Shown: positions 27,838-38,346, counted from the first letter of the stretch. The stretch is 38,361 nucleotides of DNA from Streptomyces benahoarensis (GCF_007280575.1 NZ_VKJP01000020.1:1-38361); one strand, 5' to 3'. Notes: generated by a model not told the origin, from the sequence alone. Program-made: numbers and translations.

Positions 27838-28985
27838 GCCGCGCCACCCTGGTCCAGCTGCCCGACGGCCCGCTCGCCTGGTCGATCACCAGCCACGCCC
27901 TGCTCAAGGAGCTGCTGACCGACCCCCGCGTCTCCAAGAACGCCCGCGAGCACTGGCCCGCGTGGCAGCGGGGCGAGTACCACGAGACCTGGCTGCAGAC
28001 CTGGGTCGGCGTGAGCAACATGTTCACCGCGTACGGCGCCGACCACCGGCGGCTGCGGAAGCTCATCGCGCCCGCCTTCACCGCCCGCCGCACCGAGGCG
28101 ATGCTGCCGTCCGTGGAGCGCATCACCACGGCGCTGCTCGACGACCTCGCGGCGATGCCGCCCGGCGTCACGACCGATCTGCGCGAAGGGTTCGCGCACC
28201 CGCTGCCGATGCAGGTCATCTGCGAGCTGTTCGGCATTCCGGACGGCGACATCCGCGCGGAGCTGGGCCAGCTCTCCGAGATCATCATGACCACCGTCGA
28301 CCCGGAGGAGGCCGGGGCCACGCTGGTGGCGATCCATGAACTGCTCGGCGGGCTGGTCGCGTTGAAGCGGAAGGAGCCCGCGGAGGACCTCACCAGTGTG
28401 CTGGTCTCCGCCCGCGACGACGAGGGCCACAAGATGAGCGAGGAGGAGCTGGTCGACACCCTCCTGCTCGTCCTCGTCGCCGGCCATGAGACCACCGCCA
28501 ACCTCATCGGCAACGCGGTGCACAGCCTGCTCACCCACCCCGACCAGCTCCAGCTGGTCCGCGACGGGAAGGCGAGCTGGAACGACGTCATCGAGGAGAC
28601 CCTGCGCCGGTCGCCGAGCGTCGCCAACCTGCCGCTCCGCTTCGCCGTCGAGGACATCGAGATCCCGGGCGGCCCGGTCATCCGCAAGGGCGACACGATC
28701 CTGACGTCGATCGCCGCCACCGGCCGGGACCCGGAGCGCCACGGCCCCACCGCGGAGTCCTTCGACATCCGGCGGGCCGACCCGGAGCACCTCACTTTCG
28801 GCCACGGCGTCCACCGCTGCCTCGGCTCCCCGCTGGCCCGTATGGAGGCCCGGATCGCCCTCCCGGCGCTCTTCGCCCGCTTCCCGGACCTGGAGTTCGC
28901 CGTCCCCACCGAGAAGCTGGAGCCTTCGGGCGGCTTCATCGTCGACGGCTTCCGTACGCTGCCGGTGCGCCTGACCCACGGCTGA
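27762..28985 (+). CDS. CYP154-like cytochrome P450 (CvnF)
   Basis: 407 residues from ATG 27762, with AGGAG 8 nt upstream. A complete soluble bacterial P450: I-helix A240-GHETT245, K-helix E279-T-L-R282, and heme loop LTFGHGVHRCLGSPLARMEA with C353. The closest family by arrangement and motif is CYP154, which includes steroid and flavonoid hydroxylases; the natural substrate here is unknown. Electrons must come from a ferredoxin and reductase encoded elsewhere, since none adjoin. It is the last gene of the conservon operon, followed by a strong terminator. Confidence 0.93.
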   Translation: MGQQPIAIDPTGADVHAEAARLRALGRATLVQLPDGPLAWSITSHALLKELLTDPRVSKNAREHWPAWQRGEYHETWLQTWVGVSNMFTAYGADHRRLRKLIAPAFTARRTEAMLPSVERITTALLDDLAAMPPGVTTDLREGFAHPLPMQVICELFGIPDGDIRAELGQLSEIIMTTVDPEEAGATLVAIHELLGGLVALKRKEPAEDLTSVLVSARDDEGHKMSEEELVDTLLLVLVAGHETTANLIGNAVHSLLTHPDQLQLVRDGKASWNDVIEETLRRSPSVANLPLRFAVEDIEIPGGPVIRKGDTILTSIAATGRDPERHGPTAESFDIRRADPEHLTFGHGVHRCLGSPLARMEARIALPALFARFPDLEFAVPTEKLEPSGGFIVDGFRTLPVRLTHG

Positions 28986-28995
28986 GCCGTAGGTG

Positions 28996-29045
28996 ACGGC
29001 CGTCGGCCCCGCCGCCCCTCGAAGGGCCGCGGGGCCGACGGCCGT
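28996..29045 (+). terminator. Terminator of the conservon operon
   Basis: A 17-bp perfect stem (28996-29012 and 29029-29045; ACGGCCGTCGGCCCCGC and its complement) with a further inner GCCC/GGGC pairing, 11 nt after the P450 stop. Confidence 0.85.
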
Positions 29046-29062
29046 TCCGGCGTCCGGGCCGG

Positions 29063-29770
29063 TCAGGACGGGGTGCGGGCCGCCGTCAGCAGGCGTTCGG
29101 TGTCGGCGCTCGCCAGCGTCAGCGCGGTGCCGACGGTGGCCAGGACCTCCCGTTCGGCGGGGGTGTACGCGCCGTCGGCGAGGGCGATCCGGGCCGCCTG
29201 GAGCAGCAGCGCCTCGCGCCCGGCGGGGGCGAGGTGCGGGGCGAGCGGCCCGAGGGAGGCGTGCAGCTCGATGGCAAGGGCCGTCCCGCACGGGTCGAGG
29301 CCGCGGGCCGCGCCGGAGTCGCCGGTCAGCGTCTCGAAGGCGGGGGCCAGCGCGCCGGTGTCGGCGGCGAGCGCGGCGAGGAGGGTGAGCAGCTGGTCCT
29401 CGCAGCAGTCGGGGAACCCGGCGTCGCGGACGGTGGCGACGGCGGTCTCCCGCACCGCGCGCGAGGCGGTGCCGCCGGCCGCCAGCAGCGCCAGGGTGAT
29501 GGTGTGCACCGCGTCCCGCAGCATCGCGGAGAGCCGCACGGTGGTCGGGTGATCCAGGGCGTCCGGGGCGAAGCGGCCCCGGCAGGCGGAACATTCGACG
29601 ACCGGTCCGGCCTGGCCGCGGGAGAGCAGCGGGAGGCCGAGGACGGTGAGGCGTCGGTGGCCGGTGCGGCGGCGGTAGTTGCGGTCGCCGCCGCAGTCGG
29701 GGCAGAAGAACTCGCCGTCGGCGACGGTCCGCCAGGACGTGCGTACGCCCACCACACCCAGCTTGACCAT
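29063..29770 (-). CDS. Zinc-ribbon TerB-like protein
   Basis: 235 residues from ATG 29770 (MVKLGVVGVRTSWRTVADGE), with GGAGG 9 nt upstream; the open frame extends to 30001 without conserved sequence. The N-terminal zinc ribbon has C23-x2-C26 and C60-x2-C63 (FFCPDCGGDR, ECSACRGRF). The rest is all-helical, in two TerB-like halves (ALDHPTTVRLSAMLRDAVHT; AARIALADGAYTPAEREVLA), where the acidic ADGxYTPxE motif resembles the metal-binding TerB site. TerB-family proteins are linked to tellurite resistance and membrane stress. It is downstream of leuA on the same strand, but a terminator-like stem separates them. Confidence 0.85.
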   Translation of the reverse strand: MVKLGVVGVRTSWRTVADGEFFCPDCGGDRNYRRRTGHRRLTVLGLPLLSRGQAGPVVECSACRGRFAPDALDHPTTVRLSAMLRDAVHTITLALLAAGGTASRAVRETAVATVRDAGFPDCCEDQLLTLLAALAADTGALAPAFETLTGDSGAARGLDPCGTALAIELHASLGPLAPHLAPAGREALLLQAARIALADGAYTPAEREVLATVGTALTLASADTERLLTAARTPS

Positions 29771-29956
29771 CGCGCCAGACCTCCGTATCTCCCCCGTAGC
29801 CATGAGGGCACCGAACGTCTGCTTCTCGGCCCCTTCGCCGCACCGACGTGATGTTAGCCACATCCGTGATCCGGCGTCAGCACCCCGGACGGACAACGGC
29901 TGAATGACGAAGGGTGCGGCCCATCGGGGGAGGCGGCGGGCGGCGGGTTGACGCAC

Positions 29957-30026
29957 GGTGCCCCGCCCGCCGCGTACACGGGGTACGGGCGGACGGGGCA
30001 CCGGAAAGGCGCGGGGCGGTGCCCCG
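29957..30026 (-). terminator. leuA terminator region (two hairpins)
   Basis: On the - strand, directly after the leuA stop, CGGGGC-ggt-GCCCCG (30012-30026) forms a tight hairpin. A larger one follows with arms GGTGCCCCG/CGGGGCACC (29957-29965 and 29994-30002) and further inner pairing. Confidence 0.65.
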
Positions 30027-30031
30027 AGCGG

Positions 30032-31936
<1,905 letters not shown>

Positions 31937-31984
31937 CTACAGGCCCTCGCCGCGGCAGCTAAGGAGAAGCAGCCCGAAACGCAT
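31937..31984 (-). CDS. leuL: Leucine leader peptide of leuA
   Basis: A 15-codon frame encoding MRFGLLLLSCRGEGL, ATG 31984 to TAG 31937, 126 bp before leuA on the same strand. Four consecutive leucine codons (CTG CTT CTC CTT) include two CTT codons that are rare in this GC-rich genome, which suits a ribosome-stalling control peptide. The form LLLLxCRGEGL is what I recall for actinobacterial 2-isopropylmalate synthase leaders. It is too short for ordinary gene finders. Confidence 0.85.
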   Translation of the reverse strand: MRFGLLLLSCRGEGL

Positions 31985-32122
31985 GATGCCTCGCACCTTA
32001 ACCGAGCCGATCGAGTCCTGCGGCCCCGTATCAGTATGCGGGACCGCCTGGACAGCATGGCCGGAATGCGATCAGGCACACGTTTTTGCACCACTCGTTT
32101 TCGGGAAATTCAGGAGCGGGCA

Positions 32123-32138
32123 GTGACACGGGCGTCAC
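32123..32138. promoter_or_regulatory. Palindrome upstream of the metalloprotease gene
   Basis: GTGAC-ACGGGC-GTCAC, 19 bp before the chosen protease start, positioned like an operator. No cognate regulator is recognised. Confidence 0.4.
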
Positions 32139-32157
32139 GCAATGCGACATTTGCGGG

Positions 32158-33234
32158 ATGGACGTCACCTCGAAGCCGGGCTCCCCGGCAACTCCCGTTT
32201 TCTGCACGATCGTGCCGCCCCACCTCCTCGACAAGCTGGCACAATCCGACGCTCCTGAACACCACGAGCCGGCCCGCCGCACCCTCGCACACGACGCGCT
32301 CCTCCGCACCCGGCGCCACGAGTGCACCCTGCGCACCGCCGCGGCCCGCGCAGCCGGCTCCGACAAGCCCCACCGCACCATCTACGACGCCGGGCACAGC
32401 CAGGACCTGCCCGGCACCAAGGTGCACTCCGAGACCGACGGCGCTTCCAAGGACGCCTCGGTCAACCGCGCGCACGCCGGGCTCGGCGCCACCTTCGAGC
32501 TGTACCTCAAGGTCTACGGCCGCCACTCCATCGACAACGCCGGTCTCCCACTCAACGCGACCGTCCACTACGGCGAGAAGTACGACAACGCCTTCTGGGA
32601 CGGCGAGCGGATGGTCTTCGGCGACGGCGACGGCAAGCTCTTCCGCGACTTCACCATCCCGGTCGACGTCATCGGCCACGAACTCACCCACGGCGTCACG
32701 CAGTACACCGCGGGCCTCGACTACTCCGGCCAGTCCGGCGCGCTCAACGAGTCCGTCTCGGACGTCTTCGGCTCGCTGATCAAGCAGTACGCCCTCCACC
32801 AGAGCGCCGACCAGGCCGACTGGCTGATCGGCGCCGACCTCCTCGCCCCCGGCGTCAAGGGCGCCGCGCTGCGCTCCATGAAGGCGCCGGGCACCGCGTA
32901 CGACGACCCCACCCTCGGCAAGGACCCGCAGCCGGCGACGATGGCGGGCTACGTCGACACCCAGGACGACAACGGCGGGGTGCACCTCAACTCCGGCATC
33001 CCCAACCACGCCTTCTACCTCTTCGCCACGGCGGTGGGCGGCAACGCCTGGGAGAAGGCCGGGCAGATCTGGTACGACGTGCTGACCGGCGGCAAGCTCG
33101 CCAAGAACGCGAAGTTCGCCGACTTCGCCAAGCTGACCATCGAGGCGGCGAAGACCCGCTTCGGGGGCTCGGGCGCCGAGCACGAGGCCGTCGTCAAGGC
33201 GTGGTCGACGGTCGGCGTCGTCACCGCCGAATAG
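32158..33234 (+). CDS. Protealysin-like M4 metallopeptidase
   Basis: 358 residues from ATG 32158 (MDVTSKPGSPATPVFCTIVP); the frame is open to TTG 32086, and the ribosome-binding site is weak. There is no signal peptide. The short propeptide carries the CTIVPPHLL motif (16-24) typical of protealysin-like thermolysin relatives, instead of a long FTP/PepSY propeptide. Catalytic zinc residues are H174-E-x-x-H178 (VIGHELTHGV) and E198 (GALNESVSDVFGS), with D202. The C-terminal histidine region GGVHLNSGIPNHAFYLFATA is intact. Protealysins are largely intracellular and their genes pair with an inhibitor gene, as here (next gene 47 bp on). Confidence 0.93.
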   Translation: MDVTSKPGSPATPVFCTIVPPHLLDKLAQSDAPEHHEPARRTLAHDALLRTRRHECTLRTAAARAAGSDKPHRTIYDAGHSQDLPGTKVHSETDGASKDASVNRAHAGLGATFELYLKVYGRHSIDNAGLPLNATVHYGEKYDNAFWDGERMVFGDGDGKLFRDFTIPVDVIGHELTHGVTQYTAGLDYSGQSGALNESVSDVFGSLIKQYALHQSADQADWLIGADLLAPGVKGAALRSMKAPGTAYDDPTLGKDPQPATMAGYVDTQDDNGGVHLNSGIPNHAFYLFATAVGGNAWEKAGQIWYDVLTGGKLAKNAKFADFAKLTIEAAKTRFGGSGAEHEAVVKAWSTVGVVTAE

Positions 33235-33281
33235 CGCAGCCCCGGGACGTCTGCGGCGCCCCGGGCGGGTAGGAGCCACCC

Positions 33282-33548
33282 ATGCACATTCACATCCGAC
33301 GCACCGGTGGCTTCGCGGGCATCGAGCGCCGCGCCGAGGTGGACACCTCGGCGCGGTCCGACGCCGATGCCTGGCACACCCTCGCCGAACGGTCCCTCGC
33401 CCACGGGCACACCGAGCCCCCGGTCGGGGTCCCGGACGGCTTCTGCTACCGGATCACCGTGGACGACACGACCGTCTACTGCTCCGACCCGCGCCTGACC
33501 GATGAGCAGCGCACGCTGATCACCCGGGTGCTGAAGGAGGGTGCCTGA
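33282..33548 (+). CDS. Emfourin-like inhibitor of the adjacent M4 protease
   Basis: 88 residues from ATG 33282, with GGAG 8 nt upstream. The N-terminus IHIRRTGGFAGIERRAEVDT resembles emfourins, small proteins encoded beside protealysin genes that inhibit those proteases. The rest is a small alpha/beta domain (FCYRITVDDTTVYCSDPRLT, then DEQRTLITRVLKEG). Its position directly after a protealysin-like gene and before a shared terminator supports the assignment. It has no signal peptide, consistent with inhibition inside the cell. The family call is by motif and context, not by a search. Confidence 0.8.
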   Translation: MHIHIRRTGGFAGIERRAEVDTSARSDADAWHTLAERSLAHGHTEPPVGVPDGFCYRITVDDTTVYCSDPRLTDEQRTLITRVLKEGA

Positions 33549-33557
33549 CGTACGACG

Positions 33558-33626
33558 CCCGGGAGGTGGCGGACGGAGGGCGATGGCGGCCGGTGGGCCG
33601 CGCCGCTCTCCGTCCGCGTTCCCGGG
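33558..33626 (+). terminator. Terminator of the protease-inhibitor operon
   Basis: A nested stem-loop: outer CCCGGGA/TCCCGGG (33558-33564, 33620-33626), middle GCGGACGGAG/CTCCGTCCGC (33569-33578, 33608-33617), inner GCGGCC-ggtg-GGCCGC (33586-33601). It starts 9 nt after the stop. Confidence 0.75.
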
Positions 33627-33654
33627 CCGTTTCGGACAGCCGGGAGCGCGGCCC

Positions 33655-33684
33655 TTGACACCGTTACCGGCGGTATCCATGCTC
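33655..33684 (+). promoter_or_regulatory. Promoter and palindromic operator candidate of the beta-glucosidase gene
   Basis: TTGACA at 33655-33660 precedes the palindrome TACCG-G-CGGTA (33665-33675) and a CATGCT -10 candidate after 17 nt. No ribosome-binding site precedes ATG 33690, so the transcript may be leaderless. The palindrome between -35 and -10 would suit a sugar-responsive repressor. Confidence 0.45.
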
Positions 33685-33689
33685 CGGCC

Positions 33690-35060
33690 ATGACAACGGT
33701 GCCGGACGCCTCCACCCCGCTCCCCCGTTTCCCCGCCGACTTCCTCTGGGGCGTCTCCGCCTCGGCCCAGCAGACCGAGGGCGCCGTCGACGAGGGCGGG
33801 CGCGGCCGGTCGTCCTGGGACGCGTTCAGCGAGCGGCCCGGCCGGATCAAGGACGGCTCCGACTCCCGGGTGGCGACCGACCACTACCACCGCTACCGCG
33901 AGGACGTCGCGCTGCTGCGGGAGCTGGGCGCCGGGGCGTTCCGCTTCTCGGTGGCCTGGCCGCGCGTGGTGCCCGACGGCGACGGCGCCGTCAACGCCCG
34001 GGGCCTGGACTTCTACGACCGGCTCGTCGACGCGCTGCTGACGGCGGGCGTCACGCCGGTACCGACACTCTTCCACTGGGACACCCCACTGGCGCTGGAG
34101 GAGCGCGGCGGCTGGCTGCGCCGGGAGACCGTCGGACACTTCGCCGCATACGCGGACGCCGTCGCCGCCCGGCTCGGCGACCGCGTCGACCGCTGGATCA
34201 CCCTCAACGAACCGGCCGAACTGACCCTCCTCGGCTACGGCATCGGCCAGCACGCGCCCGGCCGTCAGCTGCTCTTCGACGCGCTGCCCGCCGCCCACCA
34301 CCAACTCCTGGGCCACGGTCTTGCCGTACAGGCGCTGCGCGCCCGCGGCGCCCGGAACATCGGCATCGCCAACTCCCACGGCCCGACCTGGCCCGCCTCC
34401 GGCTCGGCGGCGGACACCGGCGCCGCCGACCTCTACGACCTGCTGCTCAACCGGCTGTTCGCGGACCCGCTGCTGCTGGGCCGCTACCCGGACGACGACC
34501 TGGCGGCGCTGCTGCCGGGCCCGGTCGCCGAGGATCTGGCGGTCATCGCGCAGCCGCTGGACTGGTACGGCCTGAACTACTACCAGCCGACGCGGGTGGG
34601 CGCCCCGCTGCCGGGCGGCGCCCCGACCGACTTCGGCGGTATCGCCCTGCCGCCCGAACTCCCCTTCGCGCCCCGGGAGATCGGCGGGTATCCGCGGACC
34701 GGCTTCGGCTGGCCGGTGGTGCCCGCGGCCCTCACCGAGCTGCTGCTGTCCTTCCGCGACCGCTACGGCGACCGACTTCCCCCGGTGATCATCACCGAGA
34801 ACGGCTGCGCGTACGACGGCATCGACGACCGGGAGCGGATCGCGTTCCTCGACGGGCATCTGCGGGCGCTGCACACGGCGATGGCGGCGGGCGTCGACGT
34901 CCGCGGCTACTTCGTGTGGTCGCTGACCGACAACTTCGAGTGGGCCGAGGGGTACACGCAGCGGTTCGGTCTGGTGCACATCGACTACCCGACGCAGGTC
35001 CGCACCCCGAAGGCGTCCTTCCGCTGGCTGCGCGACGCCTGGCGGGCGCAGCGGGGATGA
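33690..35060 (+). CDS. GH1 beta-glucosidase
   Basis: 456 residues, full length for glycoside hydrolase family 1. The N-terminus FPADFLWGVSASAQQTEGAV is the GH1 signature. The acid/base is E174 in RWITLNEPAE and the nucleophile E370 in PVIITENGC. The aglycone-side FVWSLTDNFEWAEGYTQRFG is intact. It has no signal peptide, so it should cleave imported cellobiose-type beta-glucosides in the cytoplasm. The stop overlaps the start of an MFS transporter by 4 bp (ATGA), which suggests an uptake-and-cleavage pair. Sugar preference cannot be read from the sequence. Confidence 0.95.
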   Translation: MTTVPDASTPLPRFPADFLWGVSASAQQTEGAVDEGGRGRSSWDAFSERPGRIKDGSDSRVATDHYHRYREDVALLRELGAGAFRFSVAWPRVVPDGDGAVNARGLDFYDRLVDALLTAGVTPVPTLFHWDTPLALEERGGWLRRETVGHFAAYADAVAARLGDRVDRWITLNEPAELTLLGYGIGQHAPGRQLLFDALPAAHHQLLGHGLAVQALRARGARNIGIANSHGPTWPASGSAADTGAADLYDLLLNRLFADPLLLGRYPDDDLAALLPGPVAEDLAVIAQPLDWYGLNYYQPTRVGAPLPGGAPTDFGGIALPPELPFAPREIGGYPRTGFGWPVVPAALTELLLSFRDRYGDRLPPVIITENGCAYDGIDDRERIAFLDGHLRALHTAMAAGVDVRGYFVWSLTDNFEWAEGYTQRFGLVHIDYPTQVRTPKASFRWLRDAWRAQRG

Positions 35061-36097
35061 CCGTCCCGGCGGGCGGCGCGGCGCTCGCGGAGCCGGTCGC
35101 GCCGGTCGGGCACGGGTGGACGGCGACGCTGTCGCTGGCCAACGGCGCGATCTGGGTGGGCTGGTACGGGCCGTTGCAGATCCTCCTCGCCGTCCAGGCG
35201 GCCGCGGTGGCGCCGCCCGGGGTGGCCAAGGAGTCGGTGCTGGCGTGGGTGACGGGCGCCGGGGCGGTGGTCTCGCTGCTCGCCAATCCGCTGTTCGGCG
35301 CGGTGTCGGACCGTACGGTGTCGCGGTTCGGGCGGCGTACGCCGTGGATCGTCGCCGGGGTGGTGAGCGGCGGCGCGGCACTGGTGTGGCTGTCCGGGGC
35401 GCGGACCGTCTGGTCGATGGCGGCCGGGTGGTGCCTGGTGCAGCTGACGTTGAACGCCGCGTTCGCCGCGGTGACGGCGGCGGTGCCGGACCAGGTGCCG
35501 CGGGCGCAGCGGGGCACGGTCGGCGGGTGGCTGGGCGCCGCGCAGATCCTGGGGGTGCTGGCCGGGACGGGCCTGGCGACCTCGGCGCCGTCGCTCGCCA
35601 CGGGCTATGCGGCGTGCGCGGTCTGCACGGTGCTGGCGGCGCTGCCGTACGTGCTGTGTCACCGGGACCCGGTGCTGCCCGCGGCGGCGCGGCCACCGCT
35701 GAGCGCGCGGGCGTTCCTTGCCGGGTTCGCCTTCTCGCCGCGGCGCCACCCCGATCTCGGCTGGGCCTGGCTGACCCGCTTCCTGATCAATCTGGGCAAC
35801 GCGCTGGCCCTGCTCTACCTGCTGTACTTCCTGCGCGATGCGCTGCACCGGCCCGATCCGGCGAGCGTGGCCGGGGGCGTCGCGCGCAGCCGTCGCATCG
35901 CGTCGGCGATCAGTGACAGGTCCTCGACCCGGACCGACAGCTGGTCGGTGGCGTGCAGCCCGTACTCGACGGCGAGGTCGTCCAGCAGATCGGCGAGCGT
36001 CCGCCCGGACCGCTTCAGCTCCGCCGCCAGCTCGGTGATCAGCAGCGCGGCGGTGATGCCGTCCTTGTCGCGTACGCCCTCGGGGTCGACGCAGTAG
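35057..36097 (+). pseudogene. Truncated MFS (GPH-like sugar) transporter
   Basis: From ATG 35057, overlapping the glucosidase stop. Residues 1 to about 268 are a normal MFS N-terminal half: TM1 (SLANGAIWVGWYGPLQILLA), the TM2-TM3 loop DRTVSRFGRRTPW, and helices through TM7 (WLTRFLINLGNALALLYLLY). After FLRDALHRPDP near 35862 the helical pattern stops. The next 79 codons (SVAGGVARSRRIASAISDRS onward) are the antisense of the convergent phosphohexomutase gene. About five helices are missing, so the protein is very unlikely to transport. The break coincides with the truncation of the opposite gene. The intact ancestor probably imported the glucosidase substrate. Confidence 0.85.
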
Positions 36098-37263
36098 CCC
36101 AGCGCCTCCTCGAACGCGTACCGCAGGCCGTCCACCCGGGCCAGCCACTTGAAGCCGGTCAGCGTCTCCTCGTACGGGAGCGCGGAGGCGGCCGCGATCC
36201 GGGAGAGCAGGGACGACGAGACGATGGTGGTGGCGAACGTGCCGGATGCCTGCTTGCTGACCAGGTGCGCGGCGAGCAGCGCGCCGACCTCGTCGCCGCG
36301 CAGCATCCGCCAGCCCGCGTCGGTGCCGGGCGCGGGCACGGCCACCGCGCAGCGGTCCGCGTCCGGGTCGTTGGCGATGACGAGGTCGACGCCGGGGCCC
36401 GCGGCGCGGGCGGTGGCGAACGCCAGGTCCATCGCGCCGGGTTCCTCCGGGTTGGGGAACGCCACGGTCGGGAAGTCCGGGTCCGGCTCGGCCTGGTCCG
36501 CGACGACCAGCGGCGCGGGGAACCCGGCGCGGGCGAACGCGGCGAGCAGCGTGTCCCGGCCGACGCCGTGCAGCGGGGTGTAGACGACGCGGGTGTCGCG
36601 CGGCGAGCCCGGGGTGAGGACCGCGTCGGTGCGCTCCAGGTAGGCGGCGAGGACGTCGTCACCGAGGGACTGCCAGCCCGACTCGGGGCGCGCCACGTCG
36701 TGCAGCGAGCCGACCGCGGCGATCTCCGCGGCGATCTCGCCGTCGGCGGGCGGCACGATCTGGGAGCCGTCGCCGAGGTAGACCTTGTAGCCGTTGTCGC
36801 GCGGCGGGTTGTGGCTGGCGGTGACCTCGACGCCCGCGACCGCGCCCAGATGCCGGATGGCGAACGCCAGGACCGGCGTGGGCAGCGGGCGCGGCAGCAC
36901 CGCGGCGCGCAGGCCCGCGCCCACCATCACCGCCGCCGTGTCGCGCGCGAAGTCGGCGCTCTTGTGGCGGGCGTCGTAGCCGATGACGACGAGGCCGTCG
37001 CCGTCGCCGCGGCCCTTGAGATACGCGGCGAGCCCGGCGGCGGCGCGGATGACCACCGCGCGGTTCATCCGCATCGGGCCCGCGCCCAGCTCCCCGCGCA
37101 GCCCCGCGGTGCCGAACTGGAGGGTCCCGGCGAACCGGTCGGCCAGCTCGGTCACGTCACCGGCGTCGATCAGCCGGGACAGCTCGTCGCGGGTCTGCGG
37201 GTCGGGGTCCTCGGCCAGCCAGGTCTGGGCGAGACGGATCAGCTCCGCGGGGTCGGTGGCCAC
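35815..37263 (-). pseudogene. 3'-truncated phosphohexomutase (phosphoglucomutase/phosphomannomutase family)
   Basis: 482 codons from GTG 37263, with AGGAG 7 nt upstream. Domains 1-3 are intact: FGTAGLRGELGAGPMRMNR, the phosphoserine loop VTASHNP (S150), the magnesium loop NDPDADR (299-304), and the sugar-binding GYCVDPEGVRDKDG. After PPATLAG (about residue 469, base 35,862) the frame enters the antisense of the MFS gene and ends SGRCSASRRKYSR. The C-terminal domain 4, which carries the RPSGTEPK-type phosphate clamp in this family, is absent (normal length about 550). It likely cannot bind its substrate properly. It lies beside purine-nucleoside phosphorylase, suggesting a pentose- or hexose-phosphate role in nucleoside salvage. 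Confidence 0.85.
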
Positions 37264-37360
37264 GTGATGCTCCTGACGACGGTGGGTGGGGCGGGGGATG
37301 CGCGGGACGGCGTCCGGACGGCCGGGCGCCGGGCGGCTGCCGGACAGCTGGACGCCCGGC

Positions 37361-37430
37361 GGCGTACGGGAACGGGCCGACCGGACGGCGTACGGGAACG
37401 GGCCGACCGGACGGCGTACGGGGCCGGGGC
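37361..37430. repeat. 26-bp tandem repeat between mutase and PNP genes
   Basis: Two exact 26-bp copies (37361-37386 and 37387-37412), each beginning GGCGTACGGGAACGGGCCG, and a partial third copy (GGCGTACGGG from 37413). It lies in the 181-bp gap downstream of PNP and upstream of the mutase start. Confidence 0.85.
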
Positions 37431-37444
37431 CCCGGCCGCCGGGC

Positions 37445-38266
37445 TCAGAGCTTGCCGAGCACCTGCGCCAGCAGGCTGCCCATCCGCGTCGCGGAGTCGC
37501 GGCCGGCCTGCAGGACCTCTTCGTGGTTGAGCGGCTCGCCGGTCATGCCCGCGGCGAGGTTGGTCACCAGGGACAGGCCCAGCACCTCGGCGCCCGCCTC
37601 ACGGGCGGCGATGGCCTCCAGCACCGTCGACATGCCGACCAGGTCGGCGCCGAGCGTACGGATCATCCGGATCTCGGCGGGCGTCTCGTAGTGCGGCCCG
37701 GGGAACTGCGCGTAGACGCCCTCCTCCAGGGTCGGGTCGACCTCCTTGCACAGCGCGCGCAGCCGCGGCGAGTACAGGTCCGTCAGGTCGACGAAGTGCG
37801 CGCCGGCGATCGGGGAGGTGGCGGTGAGGTTCAAATGGTCGCTGATGAGCACCGGCTGCCCCGGACGCATCCCGTCGCGCAGACCGCCGCACCCGTTGGT
37901 GAGCACGATCGTCCTGCACCCGGCGGCGACGGCGGTCCGCACCCCGTGCGCGACGGCGGCCACGCCGCGGCCCTCGTAGTAGTGCGTACGGCCGAGGAAG
38001 ACCAGCGCGCGCCTGTCACCGATGCGGTACGAGCGGATCTTGCCGCCGTGGCCCTCGACGGCGGGCGGCGGGAAGCCGGGCAGCTCGGTGACGGGGAACT
38101 CGTGCTCGGGCGCGCCCAGCGCCTCCGCGGCCGGGGCCCAGCCGGAGCCCATGACCAGGGCGACGTCATGGCTCTCGGCGCCGGTGAGTTCGCGCAGGCG
38201 GGCGGCGGCGTCCCCGGCGGCGGCCTGCGGGGCGCGGGCGGGGTCCGTGGTAACAGATGCGTTCAC
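37445..38266 (-). CDS. Purine-nucleoside phosphorylase (trimeric type)
   Basis: 273 residues from ATG 38266. It cleaves purine nucleosides with phosphate to base and ribose-1-phosphate. Family features: [17 protein letters not shown] (phosphate loop), [93 protein letters not shown] and [11 protein letters not shown], where the asparagine (VTN) contacts the purine. There is no strong ribosome-binding site before the ATG. It is followed on the same strand by the broken phosphohexomutase, with the tandem repeat between them. Confidence 0.95.
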   Translation of the reverse strand: MNASVTTDPARAPQAAAGDAAARLRELTGAESHDVALVMGSGWAPAAEALGAPEHEFPVTELPGFPPPAVEGHGGKIRSYRIGDRRALVFLGRTHYYEGRGVAAVAHGVRTAVAAGCRTIVLTNGCGGLRDGMRPGQPVLISDHLNLTATSPIAGAHFVDLTDLYSPRLRALCKEVDPTLEEGVYAQFPGPHYETPAEIRMIRTLGADLVGMSTVLEAIAAREAGAEVLGLSLVTNLAAGMTGEPLNHEEVLQAGRDSATRMGSLLAQVLGKL

Positions 38267-38291
38267 GCGGACGAGGGTAGCGGGAAATCCC

Positions 38292-38303
38292 CTACGCGCG
38301 TAG
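38292..38303. promoter_or_regulatory. Perfect palindrome upstream of the PNP gene
   Basis: CTACGCGCGTAG, a perfect 12-bp palindrome 26 bp before the PNP start and about 44 bp before a rightward start, placed to control both. The binding protein is not identified. Confidence 0.5.
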
Positions 38304-38346
38304 ATGCTGTTGTGTACGGGGCCAGAAGGCGAGGGGGAAAGCGGAG

